Assembly: GCA_041393535.1 (NCBI GenBank)
Contig: JAWKJY010000017.1
Coordinates: 1-51,965 of the forward strand
Source of the DNA: JAWKJY01 sp041393535
GTDB lineage: Bacteria > Actinomycetota > Thermoleophilia > Gaiellales > Gaiellaceae
DNA: 51,965 nucleotides
Direction: 5' to 3'
Part shown: positions 29,990 through 38,066 of the stretch, one piece after another
How the letters are laid out: every line of letters begins with the position of its first letter
How positions within the stretch are numbered: position 1 is the stretch's first letter
Translations under genes and position numbers: made by a program
The notes under the pieces: generated by a model
The model's input: only the letters and a program-made list of their open reading frames with translations
Databases searched by the model: none
Told to the model about the DNA's origin: nothing

Positions 29990-31141
29990 CTAGCCCGCGC
30001 AGGGCCCGGCGGCGACCGGCCCGTGCTTCGCGGCGAGCGCGTCGCGGATCGGCCCGAGCGGCACGGCGTACCCGCCCGTGCCGCGGCGGGTGGAGCCGAA
30101 GACCATCCCGAGCACCGTCCCGTCGGCGCCGATCACCGGGCCGCCGCTGTCGCCCGGGACGATCTCGCCGCGCAGCGGCACGACCGTGCGCAGGTGCATC
30201 TTCTGCTCGTACGCGTCCGGCGCGACCACCTTCGTCGGCGAGCCGGCCTTCCCCGCCTCGGCGGTGAGCGGCCCGCCGCGCGGGTAGCCGAGCAGGACGA
30301 CCTCCTCGCCGCGCGGGTTGCGCGATGCGAGCCGGAGCGCGGGCGGCTCGATCCCCGGGACGCGCAGGAGCGCGACGTCGTTCAGCTTGTCGACGTAGAT
30401 CGGCCGGCCGCGGAGGCGCTTCGCCTTCCCTCCCTCGCCCGCGGGCACGAGCACCGTCGTCGAGCGCTGTCCTGCGACGACGTGCGCGTTCGTCGCGACG
30501 ATCCCGGGGCGCACGACCCAGCCGGTGCCCTGGACGCCGAGCCCGCAGGAGACGCCGACGAGCTTCACCACGCTGCGGCGCGCACGCGAGGCGACCGCGC
30601 TCTCGAGGACGCTGCGGTCGGGCGGCTCGAGGCTCGCGTCGGGCAGCCCCGAGAGGAGGGGCAGCGGGTCGAAGCTCCCGAGCGCCCTCAGCACCGCGCT
30701 CGGCGGGATCGCCGAGACGAGGCTCGACAGCACCTCCGAGCCCTGGACGTGCCGGCGCATCCCGAGCGCCGGCTGCTGCAGGGCGACGACCGCGACGAGC
30801 CAGGCGATCGCGAGCCCGACGGCCGCGCCGAGGACGACGCCCCCGGTCGCGTCGAGCAGGCGGAACGGCCCGTGCACGAGCGCGGTGCGGACGACGTTCC
30901 CGGCCATCGACGCGAGCACCTGGAGCAGCAGCGCGCCGACGATTCCGCCGACCAGGCCGGCGACCGCGAGCCACGGCGACTGCTCGCCGCCGGGGAGGAA
31001 GTGCGGCGCGATCCGGGAGCCGGCGATGGCGCCGGCGACGATCCCGCCGAGCGAGAAGACCTGGGCGAGGAGGCCGCGCCGGAAGCCGGCGAGCGCCGAG
31101 AGCACCACCCAGAGGAGGACGATCGCGTCGGCGCCGTTCAT
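29990..31141 (-). CDS. marP: MarP-type membrane serine protease (CvpA plus trypsin-like domain)
   Basis: A 383-residue protein. The N-terminal CvpA/colicin-V-type region has four membrane segments ('GADAIVLLWVVLSALAGFRR', 'VGLAIAWLVAVVALQ'). It is followed by a periplasmic trypsin-fold domain with His220 in 'TNAHVVAG', Asp255 in 'LNDVALLRV' and Ser332 in 'GDSGGPVIG'. Two cysteines in 'VGVSCGLG' and near the C-terminus match the disulfide or redox control seen in mycobacterial MarP, which supports acid and oxidative resistance by processing RipA. Here the target is unknown. ATG 31141 is the only good start. Confidence 0.92.
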   Translation of the reverse strand: MNGADAIVLLWVVLSALAGFRRGLLAQVFSLGGIVAGAIAGSRIAPHFLPGGEQSPWLAVAGLVGGIVGALLLQVLASMAGNVVRTALVHGPFRLLDATGGVVLGAAVGLAIAWLVAVVALQQPALGMRRHVQGSEVLSSLVSAIPPSAVLRALGSFDPLPLLSGLPDASLEPPDRSVLESAVASRARRSVVKLVGVSCGLGVQGTGWVVRPGIVATNAHVVAGQRSTTVLVPAGEGGKAKRLRGRPIYVDKLNDVALLRVPGIEPPALRLASRNPRGEEVVLLGYPRGGPLTAEAGKAGSPTKVVAPDAYEQKMHLRTVVPLRGEIVPGDSGGPVIGADGTVLGMVFGSTRRGTGGYAVPLGPIRDALAAKHGPVAAGPCAG

Positions 31142-31319
31142 CCGGGAACGCTTGCACGCACGGGCTGCATGTCCTCCCCGTGATCGGCCAGCGCCGCGCG
31201 CCGGTCAACACGGCGCAGCGACGGACCCCTCCGCCGACGGTAGCACCCGCCGCGCGGCAGCCGCCCGGCCGGGCCCCCTCCGGGGCTCGCGGGCCGTCGT
31301 CTAGCATCGGAGGGAGGCG

Positions 31320-31895
31320 GTGCTGCGACACGTGACCGAGCTCGAGCAGAGACGTCGAGGAGCGCGCAGGCGCCGTGCCAGCCTCGCGCTCGTCGCGCTC
31401 GCCCTCGTCCCGACGCTCGCCGCGTGCGGCGGTGGCGGCGACGACGCGTCGGGCTCGGGCCCCGCGCCGCAGGCGCTCGAGCGCCCGGTCGCCGCGCCCC
31501 AGGTCGCGGGCACCGATCCGACGACGGGCGCGCAGGTCTCGCTCGCCGACTATGCGGGCACGCCGGTGGTGATCAGCTTCTGGGCGTCCTGGTGCGGCCC
31601 GTGCAGGGAGGAGCTGCCCGCGCTCGAGGCCTTCGCGGAGGCCCACCCGGAGGTGCAGGTGCTCGGCGTGAACTACCAGGACTCCGAGGCCGACGCCCGG
31701 TCGCTGCAGGCCGCCCTCGGCTTCACCTTCCCGAGCGTGGCCGACCCGCGCGGCCAGCTGGGCGGCGACTTCCAGCTGATCGGGATGCCCACGAGCTTCT
31801 TCCTCGACGCCGAGCACCAGGTGCGCGCATCCCTGGTCGGCGGCGGCGAGCGCGAGGACTTCGACGAGGGCCTGCGGCTGGCGACGCGCTCGTGA
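31320..31895 (+). CDS. TlpA/ResA-like thiol-disulfide lipoprotein
   Basis: A 191-residue extracytoplasmic thioredoxin-fold reductase. The lipoprotein signal has lipobox LAAC (Cys36) after an Arg-rich start. The domain has 'VVISFWASWCGPCREELP', active-site Cys92 and Cys95, then 'GVNYQDSEADARSLQAAL' (the TlpA-like insertion) and cis-Pro 'IGMPTSFFLD'. Start GTG 31320 has GGAGGGAGG upstream. It is coupled to the ccdA-like gene by GTGA (31892-31895), so it should receive electrons through that membrane partner for cytochrome c maturation or general thiol reduction. Confidence 0.92.
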   Translation: MLRHVTELEQRRRGARRRRASLALVALALVPTLAACGGGGDDASGSGPAPQALERPVAAPQVAGTDPTTGAQVSLADYAGTPVVISFWASWCGPCREELPALEAFAEAHPEVQVLGVNYQDSEADARSLQAALGFTFPSVADPRGQLGGDFQLIGMPTSFFLDAEHQVRASLVGGGEREDFDEGLRLATRS

Positions 31896-32650
31896 GCCTC
31901 GCCTCCCTCGTCCTCGCCGCCGATCCGATCAGCCTCAGCGTCGGCGGGCTCGCGGTCGCCTTCGCCGCCGGCTTCGTCTCCTTCGTCTCGCCCAGCGTCC
32001 TGCCGCTCGTGCCCGGCTACCTGTCGTTCGTGTCGGGCGTCGGCTTCGACCAGCTCGGCGCCCGGCCGCGCCGCGTCGCGCTCTCGACCGCGGGCTTCGT
32101 CCTCGGCTTCACGATCATGTTCGTCCTGCTCGGCTTCGGCGCGGCCTGGTTCGGGAACACGCTGCTCGAGAACCGGCGGACGCTCGAGATCGTCGGCGGC
32201 TCCTTCCTGATCCTCGCGGCGATCGTGTTCGCCGGCCTGCCCCTGCCCCGCGTGCTCGCGCAGGAGCGGCGCCTCCACGTGAACCGGGAGCGCACCGGCC
32301 CGCTCGTCTCCGTCGCGACCGGCGTCGTCTTCGCCATCGCGTGGCAGCCCTGCCTCGGGCCGACGCTCTCGTCGATCCTCTCCCTCGCCGGCACGTTCGG
32401 CCAGGGGGGCGAGCCGACCGACGGCGCGATCCTGCTGGCGTTCTACTCGCTCGGGCTCGGCCTGCCGTTCCTGCTCTTCGGGCTCTTCTTCACGCGCGCG
32501 CTGGGGCTCGTCCGCGTGCTGAAGCGCCACTGGCGGCTCGTCAGCCTGATCTCGTCGGCGCTGCTCGTGACGTTCGGGATCCTGATGATCACGGGCGAGT
32601 TCACGCGGCTGATGAACAAGCTGACGAGCTACACCGGCCTGCAGATCTGA
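31892..32650 (+). CDS. CcdA/DsbD-like membrane electron carrier with first Cys replaced by Ser
   Basis: A 252-residue, six-helix CcdA-family protein that normally passes electrons from cytosolic thioredoxin to outer thiol partners by two cysteines. Helix 1 reads 'FVSPSVLPLVPGYLSFVSG', where the family has SPCVLPL; Ser35 (codon AGC) stands in for the redox Cys. Helix 4, 'AWQPCLGPTLSSI', keeps Cys154. All else is typical, including 'LLAFYSLGLGLPFLLFGLFF'. GTG 31892 overlaps the TlpA-like stop, so they are one operon. One lost Cys would stop the known relay unless another thiol helps or the base call is wrong. Confidence 0.9.
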   Translation: MSLASLVLAADPISLSVGGLAVAFAAGFVSFVSPSVLPLVPGYLSFVSGVGFDQLGARPRRVALSTAGFVLGFTIMFVLLGFGAAWFGNTLLENRRTLEIVGGSFLILAAIVFAGLPLPRVLAQERRLHVNRERTGPLVSVATGVVFAIAWQPCLGPTLSSILSLAGTFGQGGEPTDGAILLAFYSLGLGLPFLLFGLFFTRALGLVRVLKRHWRLVSLISSALLVTFGILMITGEFTRLMNKLTSYTGLQI

Positions 32651-32657
32651 GGCCGCG

Positions 32658-32677
32658 CGTCGCCCGGACGGGCGACG
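32658..32677 (+). terminator. Hairpin after the tlpA-ccdA operon
   Basis: 8-bp stem CGTCGCCC / GGGCGACG around loop GGAC, 8 bp after the ccdA-like stop and before the PH-domain gene's own -10 box (TACATT, 32699-32704). Confidence 0.6.
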
Positions 32678-32711
32678 TCCGCGCGCCGGGGCCGGTGCTA
32701 CATTCCGCGCC

Positions 32712-33218
32712 ATGGCTGACCTGATGCAAGGCGAGGACCTGATCTGGCGCGGTCGCCCGTCGTGGCGGTCGATGATGGCCTTCTACGCGAAGTGGACGAT
32801 CCTGGCGCTCGTCCCGCTCGTCGTCGTGCTCGTGGTGCGCGGCGTCTCGGACGCCGACTGGCCCTGGTGGATCGGGCTCGTGATCACGCTCGCCGCGATC
32901 GGGCTCGTCCTGCTGATCGGCTGGGTCCGCCGCGTCGAGACGCTCTACACGGTCACCAGCCACCGGATCATGATCCGCCGCGGGATCCTCTCCCGGGTCG
33001 AGAAGTCCGCGCACATCGACCGCGTCCAGAACGTCAACTACAGCCAGAACCCGTTCCAGCGGATGTTCCGCGTCGGCGACGTCGAGTTCGACACGGCCGG
33101 CACGGACGACTTCGAGTTCCGCTTCGCCGGGGTCAACGACCCGCGCGCGCTGCGCGAGACGATCGCACGCGCCTACGGCGAGCGCGTCCGCGAGATCGAG
33201 TCCGGGATTCCGCGGTAG
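32712..33218 (+). CDS. Membrane protein with bacterial PH (bPH2/YdbS-type) domain
   Basis: A 168-residue protein with two N-terminal membrane helices ('YAKWTILALVPLVVVLVVRG', 'LVITLAAIGLVLLIGWV') and a C-terminal bPH2 domain: 'TLYTVTSHRIMIRRGILSR', 'DRVQNVNYSQNPFQRMFRVG', 'TAGTDDFEFRFAGVNDP'. This pattern is typical of small YdbS-like proteins on the inner face of the membrane; their role is unknown. TACATT lies 7 nt before ATG 32712, the leaderless pattern. Confidence 0.88.
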   Translation: MADLMQGEDLIWRGRPSWRSMMAFYAKWTILALVPLVVVLVVRGVSDADWPWWIGLVITLAAIGLVLLIGWVRRVETLYTVTSHRIMIRRGILSRVEKSAHIDRVQNVNYSQNPFQRMFRVGDVEFDTAGTDDFEFRFAGVNDPRALRETIARAYGERVREIESGIPR

Positions 33219-33225
33219 CGAGGCG

Positions 33226-35505
33226 CTACGCGGCCGGGGCGGCGCGGGCCGCGTCGAGCGTCTCGCGCACGACGGCGAGCAGACGGTCGGCGCTGAACGG
33301 CTTCTCCAGGAACGGGACGTCCCCCTGGAGCACGCCCATCCGGACGACGACGTCGTCCGTGTAGCCGGACATGAAGACGACGGGTAGTCCCGGCCGCGCC
33401 GCCCGGACCCGCTCGACGAGCTCGCGTCCCGACAGCTCGGGAAGGACGACGTCGGTGAGCAGGAGGTCGATCCGGCCGTCGTCCTGCTGGAGCAGGTGCA
33501 GGCCGTCCCGCCCGTTGGCCTCGGTCAGCACCCGGTACCCCAGCACGCCGAGCACGCGCCGGCAGAGCTCGAGCACCGCCGGCTCGTCCTCGACGACGAG
33601 GATCGTCTCGGTCCCGCCGCGCCGGTCGAGCCGCTCCCGGGCCGGCCGCGGGATCGCCCCGGCGGCGGCGCTCGCGGGCAGGAGCACCTTGGCGGAGGTC
33701 CCGCGACCGGGCTCCGAGTAGAGGAAGACATGGCCGCCCGCCCGGCGCACGATCCCGTAGACGATCGCGAGCCCGAGCCCGGTTCCCTGGCCGCGCGGCT
33801 TCGTGGTGAAGAAGGGCTCGAACGCACGCGCCCGGACCTCCTCCGGCATGCCGGAGCCCGAGTCGGAGACGGCGATCCTGACGTACGGCCCCGGCGCGAC
33901 CCCCGCGTGCCGGCGCGCGTACTCCGCGTCGAGGTGGACGAGCCGCGTCTCGAGCAGGAGCTTCCCGCCCGCCGGCATCGCGTCGCGGCCGTTGAGGGCG
34001 AGGTTGAGCACGACCTGCTCCAGCTGGCCCGGGTCGGCCTCGACGCACGGGAGCGGCGCGTCGAGCGCGGTCGTCAGCTCGATCTGCTCGCCGATCGTCC
34101 GGCGCAGGAGTCCCTCGACCCCGCGCACGAGCGCGTTCACGTCGACCGGCTCGCGGCGGGAGATCTCGCGCCGGCTGAACGCGAGCAGCTGCCGCGTCAG
34201 GCCGGAGGCGCGCTCGGCGGCGCGCATGATCTCCTCGGCGTCCCGGCGCGGGCCGTCCGGCGCACCGTCGCGGTCGAGGCGGGCGAGGAGGAGCTCGGCG
34301 TAGCCCCGGATCGCGGTCAGCAGGTTGTTGAAGTCGTGCGCGACGCCGCCGGCCAGCTGCCCGACCGCCTCCATCTTCTGCGACTGGCCGAGCTGCTTCT
34401 CCAGCTCGCGTCGCTCGCTCACGTCGCGGCAGATCGCCTGGAAGCCGACGGCGGAGCCGCCCTCGTCGAGCCGCGAGCTCGAGATGTCGATCGCGAGCCG
34501 ACAGCCGTCCTTGCGCACGATCTCGAGCTCGTAGGTCGTCGTCGTGGCGAGCCCGCGGAGCTTCCGCTCTCGCTGCCAGGCGGCGCGCGGCCGGTCCTCC
34601 GGCGCGACGAGGTCGAGGAACACCATGCCGAGCAGCTCCTCGCGCCGGTAGCCCGTGAACGCCTCGGCCATGCCGTTCACGTCGGTGACCCGGCCCTCGA
34701 GGTCGAAGGTCGCGATCAGGTCGTTCGCGCGCTCGAACAGCGACCGCAGGCGCCGCTCGCTCGCCCGCAGCGCCGTCTCGGCCTCGTCCCGCTCGCGCAG
34801 CTCCCGCTCGAGCGACGCCGCCCGCGCCTCGGCCCGCTCGCCGCGCGCCGCGAGCGCCCGCCGCTCGCGGCGGGCCGGCGCGAGCAGGAGGAGGGCCGCC
34901 GCGAGCAGGCAGAGCGCGACTGCGGCGACGAGGGGCGGTGCGATCGCGCCCACGCCCGGCGCGCCCTCGCCCGGACGCAGGTGCAGCGTGACCGCGCCGA
35001 TCGTCCGCTCCTCGCCGGCCGGGCGGAGCGGGGCGGTTCCCCGCGACACGTCGAGCGTCCCGTCCGGCCGGCCGGGCGCGGGGATCGCCCCGTCGGCGCC
35101 CACGGCTGCGCCGCGCAGCGCTCGCTCGAGCTCGCCCGGCCACGGCGTCGCCGCGCCGATCCGCGCGTGGTCGGTCGAGTACGAGAGCGTCCCGCCGGCG
35201 TGCCACAGGTCGACGCGCACGACGTCCCCGTCGAGCAGCGGCGCCAGCAGGCCGTCGAGGCGCGCGAGCGCGGCGCCCGTCGCGGGCGCGGTCAGGTCGG
35301 ACGTCGTCAGGCCCGACGCGGCGAGCGCCCGCGCCACCAGCTCGCCCTCCGAGACGGCCCGCGCGCGGGCGTCGTCGCCTCCCTGCGCACGGGTCGCCCA
35401 GACGACCGCGCCGGCGACGACGAGCAGCAGCACGGCTGCGAGGACGGCGCTGCGGGCGGCGAGGCGCGGGGCAGGCGCGCGACGCTCCGGGGCGGACGCG
35501 GGCAC
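33226..35505 (-). CDS. Hybrid sensor histidine kinase (PAS, HisKA, HATPase, receiver)
   Basis: A 759-residue membrane sensor. Helix 1 near residue 20-40 and helix 2 near 195-215 ('LVAAVALCLLAAALLLLAPA') enclose an outer sensor loop. A coiled segment rich in Arg/Glu leads to a PAS domain ('RSLFERANDLIATFDLEGRV'), then HisKA with phospho-His in 'LAGGVAHDFNNLLTAI', HATPase boxes 'LNLALNGRDAM' (N), 'VSDSGSGMP' (G1), 'FEPFFTTK' (F) and 'GTGLGLAI' (G2), and a C-terminal receiver with Asp in 'LLLTDVVLPELSG' and Lys in 'FLEKPFS'. No DNA-binding regulator is adjacent, so the output partner is unknown. Start GTG 35505 has GGGGAG upstream. Confidence 0.93.
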   Translation of the reverse strand: MPASAPERRAPAPRLAARSAVLAAVLLLVVAGAVVWATRAQGGDDARARAVSEGELVARALAASGLTTSDLTAPATGAALARLDGLLAPLLDGDVVRVDLWHAGGTLSYSTDHARIGAATPWPGELERALRGAAVGADGAIPAPGRPDGTLDVSRGTAPLRPAGEERTIGAVTLHLRPGEGAPGVGAIAPPLVAAVALCLLAAALLLLAPARRERRALAARGERAEARAASLERELRERDEAETALRASERRLRSLFERANDLIATFDLEGRVTDVNGMAEAFTGYRREELLGMVFLDLVAPEDRPRAAWQRERKLRGLATTTTYELEIVRKDGCRLAIDISSSRLDEGGSAVGFQAICRDVSERRELEKQLGQSQKMEAVGQLAGGVAHDFNNLLTAIRGYAELLLARLDRDGAPDGPRRDAEEIMRAAERASGLTRQLLAFSRREISRREPVDVNALVRGVEGLLRRTIGEQIELTTALDAPLPCVEADPGQLEQVVLNLALNGRDAMPAGGKLLLETRLVHLDAEYARRHAGVAPGPYVRIAVSDSGSGMPEEVRARAFEPFFTTKPRGQGTGLGLAIVYGIVRRAGGHVFLYSEPGRGTSAKVLLPASAAAGAIPRPARERLDRRGGTETILVVEDEPAVLELCRRVLGVLGYRVLTEANGRDGLHLLQQDDGRIDLLLTDVVLPELSGRELVERVRAARPGLPVVFMSGYTDDVVVRMGVLQGDVPFLEKPFSADRLLAVVRETLDAARAAPAA

Positions 35506-35559
35506 CTCCCCGTTATCGGCGACCCGGCGGTACGGTTGCGCACGGGGCCCCGAGCGCGG

Positions 35560-35565
35560 TAGAAC
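35560..35565 (+). promoter_or_regulatory. -10 element of the TatA-like mini-gene
   Basis: TAGAAC with a 6-nt gap (AGGGGC) to ATG 35572. Confidence 0.5.
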
Positions 35566-35571
35566 AGGGGC

Positions 35572-35712
35572 ATGCCGTTGATCTTCCTCGCGATCGTCGT
35601 CGCGATCCTGGTCATCTTCCTGCTCAACTCGAAGCGGTGGTCCAAGGTCTCGCGCTCCGCGCGCGAGGGCAAGCGGGGCTTCCGCGACGAGATCGGGCGG
35701 GACGACGACTGA
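35572..35712 (+). CDS. 46-residue membrane protein, TatA-like
   Basis: A small gene between two minus-strand genes. Residues 2-18 are one hydrophobic helix ('PLIFLAIVVAILVIFLL'). It is followed by a basic amphipathic stretch 'SKRWSKVSRSAREGKRGF', then 'RDEIGRDDD'. The layout of short helix, hinge and amphipathic helix is that of TatA/TatE twin-arginine translocase subunits, and 'SRSAREGKRGFRDEI' lines up with the usual 'ARSLGKGLREFKDEI' consensus. The FG hinge of true TatA is replaced by 'LNSK'. Codons are strongly GC3 and a -10 box lies 6 nt before the ATG, so the gene is likely real. TatA function is only suggested. Confidence 0.6.
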   Translation: MPLIFLAIVVAILVIFLLNSKRWSKVSRSAREGKRGFRDEIGRDDD

Positions 35713-35733
35713 CGCCGCCGCCCGCCCGCGGGA

Positions 35734-36699
35734 TCAGACGAGCGCGGCCGCGCGGTTGAACGCGCGCAGCGAGCGCTCGACCTCCTCGCGCGAGACGCCG
35801 CGCGCGATGAAGACGAGCCGCGAGCGCCGGTCGGCGTCCGGCCAGGCCGGCAGGTGCTCGGGGGGATGGATCACGTGCTGGACGCCGTTCAGCACCAGCG
35901 GCCCGTCGCCGCCGGTGTTCACGAGCCCCTTCACGCGCAGGACGTCCTGGCCGCGGCTCTGGAGCAGCATCGTCAACCAGACGCCGAACGCGGTCCAGTC
36001 CACCTCCTCGTCGAGCTCGATCGAGAACGCGTGCACGTGGCCCGTGTGGGCGGGCGGCTCGAGGTCGAGCTCGCGCGGGTCGCGGTCGGCGGCCCGGAGC
36101 AGGATCGCCGGGTCGACGTCGCCGAACTCGACGCGCAGGAGCGCCGCGGCGGGATTGATCGTGCGCAGCCGCCCCTCGAGCGCCTCGACGTCCTCGGGCG
36201 CGGCGATGTCCGCCTTCGTCACGACCAGCCGGTCGGCGACCGCGGCCTGCTTGACCGACTCCGGCTGGCGCTCGAGCTGGTCGAGCCCGTTCACCGAGTC
36301 GACCGTCGTGACGACGCACTCGAGCTCGAAGTGGTGGCGGACGACCGGCTCCGTCAGGAGCGTGTAGAGCACCGGCGCCGGGTCGGCGAGGCCGGTGGTC
36401 TCGACGACGACCCGGTGGAAGTCCGGGATCTCGTAGCGGATCCGGCGCGAGAACAGGTCGCGCAGCTCCTCGGCGAGGTCGCCGCGCATCGTGCAGCAGA
36501 CGCAGCCGCTCGCGAGCACGACCGTCCGCTCGTCGACGGCGCGCACGAGGTGGTGGTCGAGCGGCACCTCGCCGAGCTCGTTCACGATCACCGCCGTCTC
36601 GCCCATCCCCGGGTGCTCGAGCAGGCGGCGCAGCAGCGTCGTCTTGCCGCTGCCGAGGAAGCCCGTGAGCAGCGTGACCGGGTGCTTGCGCGGCGTCAC
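35734..36699 (-). CDS. CobW/YjiA-family GTP-dependent metal chaperone
   Basis: A 321-residue G3E GTPase. Walker A 'LLTGFLGSGKTTLLRRLLEH', 'VNELGEVPLDHHL', metal motif 'LASGCVCCTMRGDLAEEL' (CxCC), 'VETTGLADPAPV' (switch II), 'VVTKADIAAPEDV' (guanine site, T/NKxD) and a CobW C-terminal domain with 'HTGHVHAFSIELDEEVDWTA'. Such proteins deliver zinc or cobalt to client enzymes. Start GTG 36699 overlaps the stop of the small CxxC protein gene (GTGA), so the two are co-translated. Zinc versus cobalt cannot be resolved. Confidence 0.9.
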   Translation of the reverse strand: MTPRKHPVTLLTGFLGSGKTTLLRRLLEHPGMGETAVIVNELGEVPLDHHLVRAVDERTVVLASGCVCCTMRGDLAEELRDLFSRRIRYEIPDFHRVVVETTGLADPAPVLYTLLTEPVVRHHFELECVVTTVDSVNGLDQLERQPESVKQAAVADRLVVTKADIAAPEDVEALEGRLRTINPAAALLRVEFGDVDPAILLRAADRDPRELDLEPPAHTGHVHAFSIELDEEVDWTAFGVWLTMLLQSRGQDVLRVKGLVNTGGDGPLVLNGVQHVIHPPEHLPAWPDADRRSRLVFIARGVSREEVERSLRAFNRAAALV

Positions 36700-36986
36700 C
36701 GGGCAGCCACGCGCTCGAGCGAGGCGACGAGGTCGCCGTCGAGCGGGTCGAGCGGCCGGCCCGCGAGGCCCTCCGCCGCCTGCCAGACGGATCCGACGTC
36801 CTGCACGACGACGGACGAGCCCTTGCGGTCGTGCAGGGTGTAGACCGCGCCGGCCCAGTCGTCGACGGAGAGGCCGTAGTGCCCGAGCACGCGATTCATC
36901 AGCTTCACGCGAGCCTTGCGCGCCCGGTAGCCGCCGGACTGCTCGGCCCAGTGGTCGGACATCAGGGCGCCGCACAGCACGCACAT
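36696..36986 (-). CDS. Small CxxC protein coupled to CobW
   Basis: A 96-residue protein beginning 'MCVLCGALMSDHWAEQ'; the CxxCG plus nearby His suggest one metal (zinc) site. The rest is 'KARVKLMNRVLGHYGLSVDD', 'VYTLHDRKGSSVVVQDVGSV' and a helical end. I do not know the family. It is translationally coupled to the CobW-type GTPase, so it may be a metallation client or partner (inference). ATG 36986 has TATAAG 6 nt upstream; GGGAGG is too close to act as a Shine-Dalgarno, which favours a leaderless start. Confidence 0.75.
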   Translation of the reverse strand: MCVLCGALMSDHWAEQSGGYRARKARVKLMNRVLGHYGLSVDDWAGAVYTLHDRKGSSVVVQDVGSVWQAAEGLAGRPLDPLDGDLVASLERVAAR

Positions 36987-36992
36987 GCCTCC

Positions 36993-36998
36993 CTTATA
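36993..36998 (-). promoter_or_regulatory. -10-like element of the CxxC-cobW operon
   Basis: TATAAG on the minus strand, 6 nt before ATG 36986. The last base is G rather than T. Confidence 0.4.
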
Positions 36999-37087
36999 GA
37001 CGATCGGCGCGCACCCCCGTCCAGGCACGCGGATCGCGGTCGCACCGACTAGCGTTGGCCGGACGGACGATCCTGAAAGGAGCGCGG

Positions 37088-37990
37088 ATGGCGAAGAAGG
37101 AGATCCTCGTCGGCTTCGGCGTCGACGTCGACGCGGTCGCAGGCTGGCTTGGCTCGTACGGCGGCGAGGACTCGCCCGACGACATCTCCCGCGGCCTGTT
37201 CGCGGGCGAGGTCGGCACGCCGCGGCTGGTGAGCCTGTTCGCGAAGTACGGGATCCGCACGACGTGGTTCATCCCGGGCCACTCGGTCGAGACGTTCCCG
37301 CAGCAGACGAAGCTCGTCGTCGACGCCGGCCACGAGATCGGCATGCACGGGTACTCGCACGAGAACCCGATCGCGATGACGCCCGAGCAGGAGGAGACGG
37401 TCCTGCTCCGCTGCATCGAGCTGATCGAGCAGGTGTCGGGCAAGCGGCCCCGTGGCTACGTCGCGCCGTGGTGGGAGTTCTCGACCGTCACGAACGAGCT
37501 CCTGCTCAAGCACGGGATCAAGTACGACCACTCCCTGATGCACAACGACTTCACGCCGTACTACGTGCGCGTCGGGGACTCCTGGACGACGATCGACTAC
37601 TCCCTGCAGGCCGAGGAGTGGATGGTGCCCCTGAAGCGGGGCAAGGAGACCGACCTGATCGAGATCCCGGCGAGCTGGTACCTCGACGACCTGCCGCCGA
37701 TGATGTTCATCAAGAAGTCGCCGAACTCGCACGGCTTCGTCAACCCGCGCCACCTGGAGGAGATCTGGCGCGACCAGTTCGACTGGGTCTACCGGGAGAT
37801 GGACTACGCGGTCTTCCCGATCACGATCCACCCGGACGTCAGCGGTCGGCCGCAGGTGCTGATGATGCTCGAGCGCCTGATCGAGCACATCAGCCGGCAC
37901 CCCGGCGTCCGCTGGGCGACGCTCGAGGAGATGGCGGACGACTTCGCGCAGCGCTCGCCCCGCAAGGGCCGCCGCCGCGCCGCGAAGTAG
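37088..37990 (+). CDS. CE4 polysaccharide-deacetylase-family protein (HpPgdA-like)
   Basis: A 300-residue NodB-fold hydrolase of the Helicobacter PgdA-like group. Metal and catalytic motifs: 'VGFGVDVDAVAGWLG' (Asp-Asp), 'GHEIGMHGYSHENPIAM' (H-x3-H) and 'PRGYVAPWWEFSTVTNELL' (RGY motif 3). It has no signal peptide, so it acts in the cytosol, as other PgdA-like proteins do on small amides; 'FPITIHPDVSGRPQVLMMLE' is the C-terminal His motif. ATG 37088 follows AAAGGAG at 8 nt, a clear Shine-Dalgarno. The substrate could be a ureide or amino-sugar; it is a distant paralogue of the PuuE-like gene at 26808. Confidence 0.88.
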   Translation: MAKKEILVGFGVDVDAVAGWLGSYGGEDSPDDISRGLFAGEVGTPRLVSLFAKYGIRTTWFIPGHSVETFPQQTKLVVDAGHEIGMHGYSHENPIAMTPEQEETVLLRCIELIEQVSGKRPRGYVAPWWEFSTVTNELLLKHGIKYDHSLMHNDFTPYYVRVGDSWTTIDYSLQAEEWMVPLKRGKETDLIEIPASWYLDDLPPMMFIKKSPNSHGFVNPRHLEEIWRDQFDWVYREMDYAVFPITIHPDVSGRPQVLMMLERLIEHISRHPGVRWATLEEMADDFAQRSPRKGRRRAAK

Positions 37991-38003
37991 GCATCCGTGA
38001 ACG

Positions 38004-38035
38004 CGACGGGGCCCGGCGTGCGCCGGGCCCCGTCG
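38004..38035. terminator. Bidirectional terminator
   Basis: Perfect 15-bp inverted repeat: arms 38004-38018 and 38021-38035 with a 2-nt centre (effective loop GTGC). It lies between the convergent CE4 gene and the secreted-protein gene. It is the strongest hairpin I see in the window. Confidence 0.85.
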
Positions 38036-38066
38036 AGTGCGCGCGGCGCTCGGGCGCCGAGGGGCG

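Noticed and set aside
26775..31817. A 1680-codon open frame on the minus strand
   Set aside because: It is the antisense shadow of several real genes (PuuE-like, hydrolase, GNAT, rpiA, marP, tlpA). High GC removes stop codons in the opposite frames; the composition is Arg/Ala/Pro-rich without domains.
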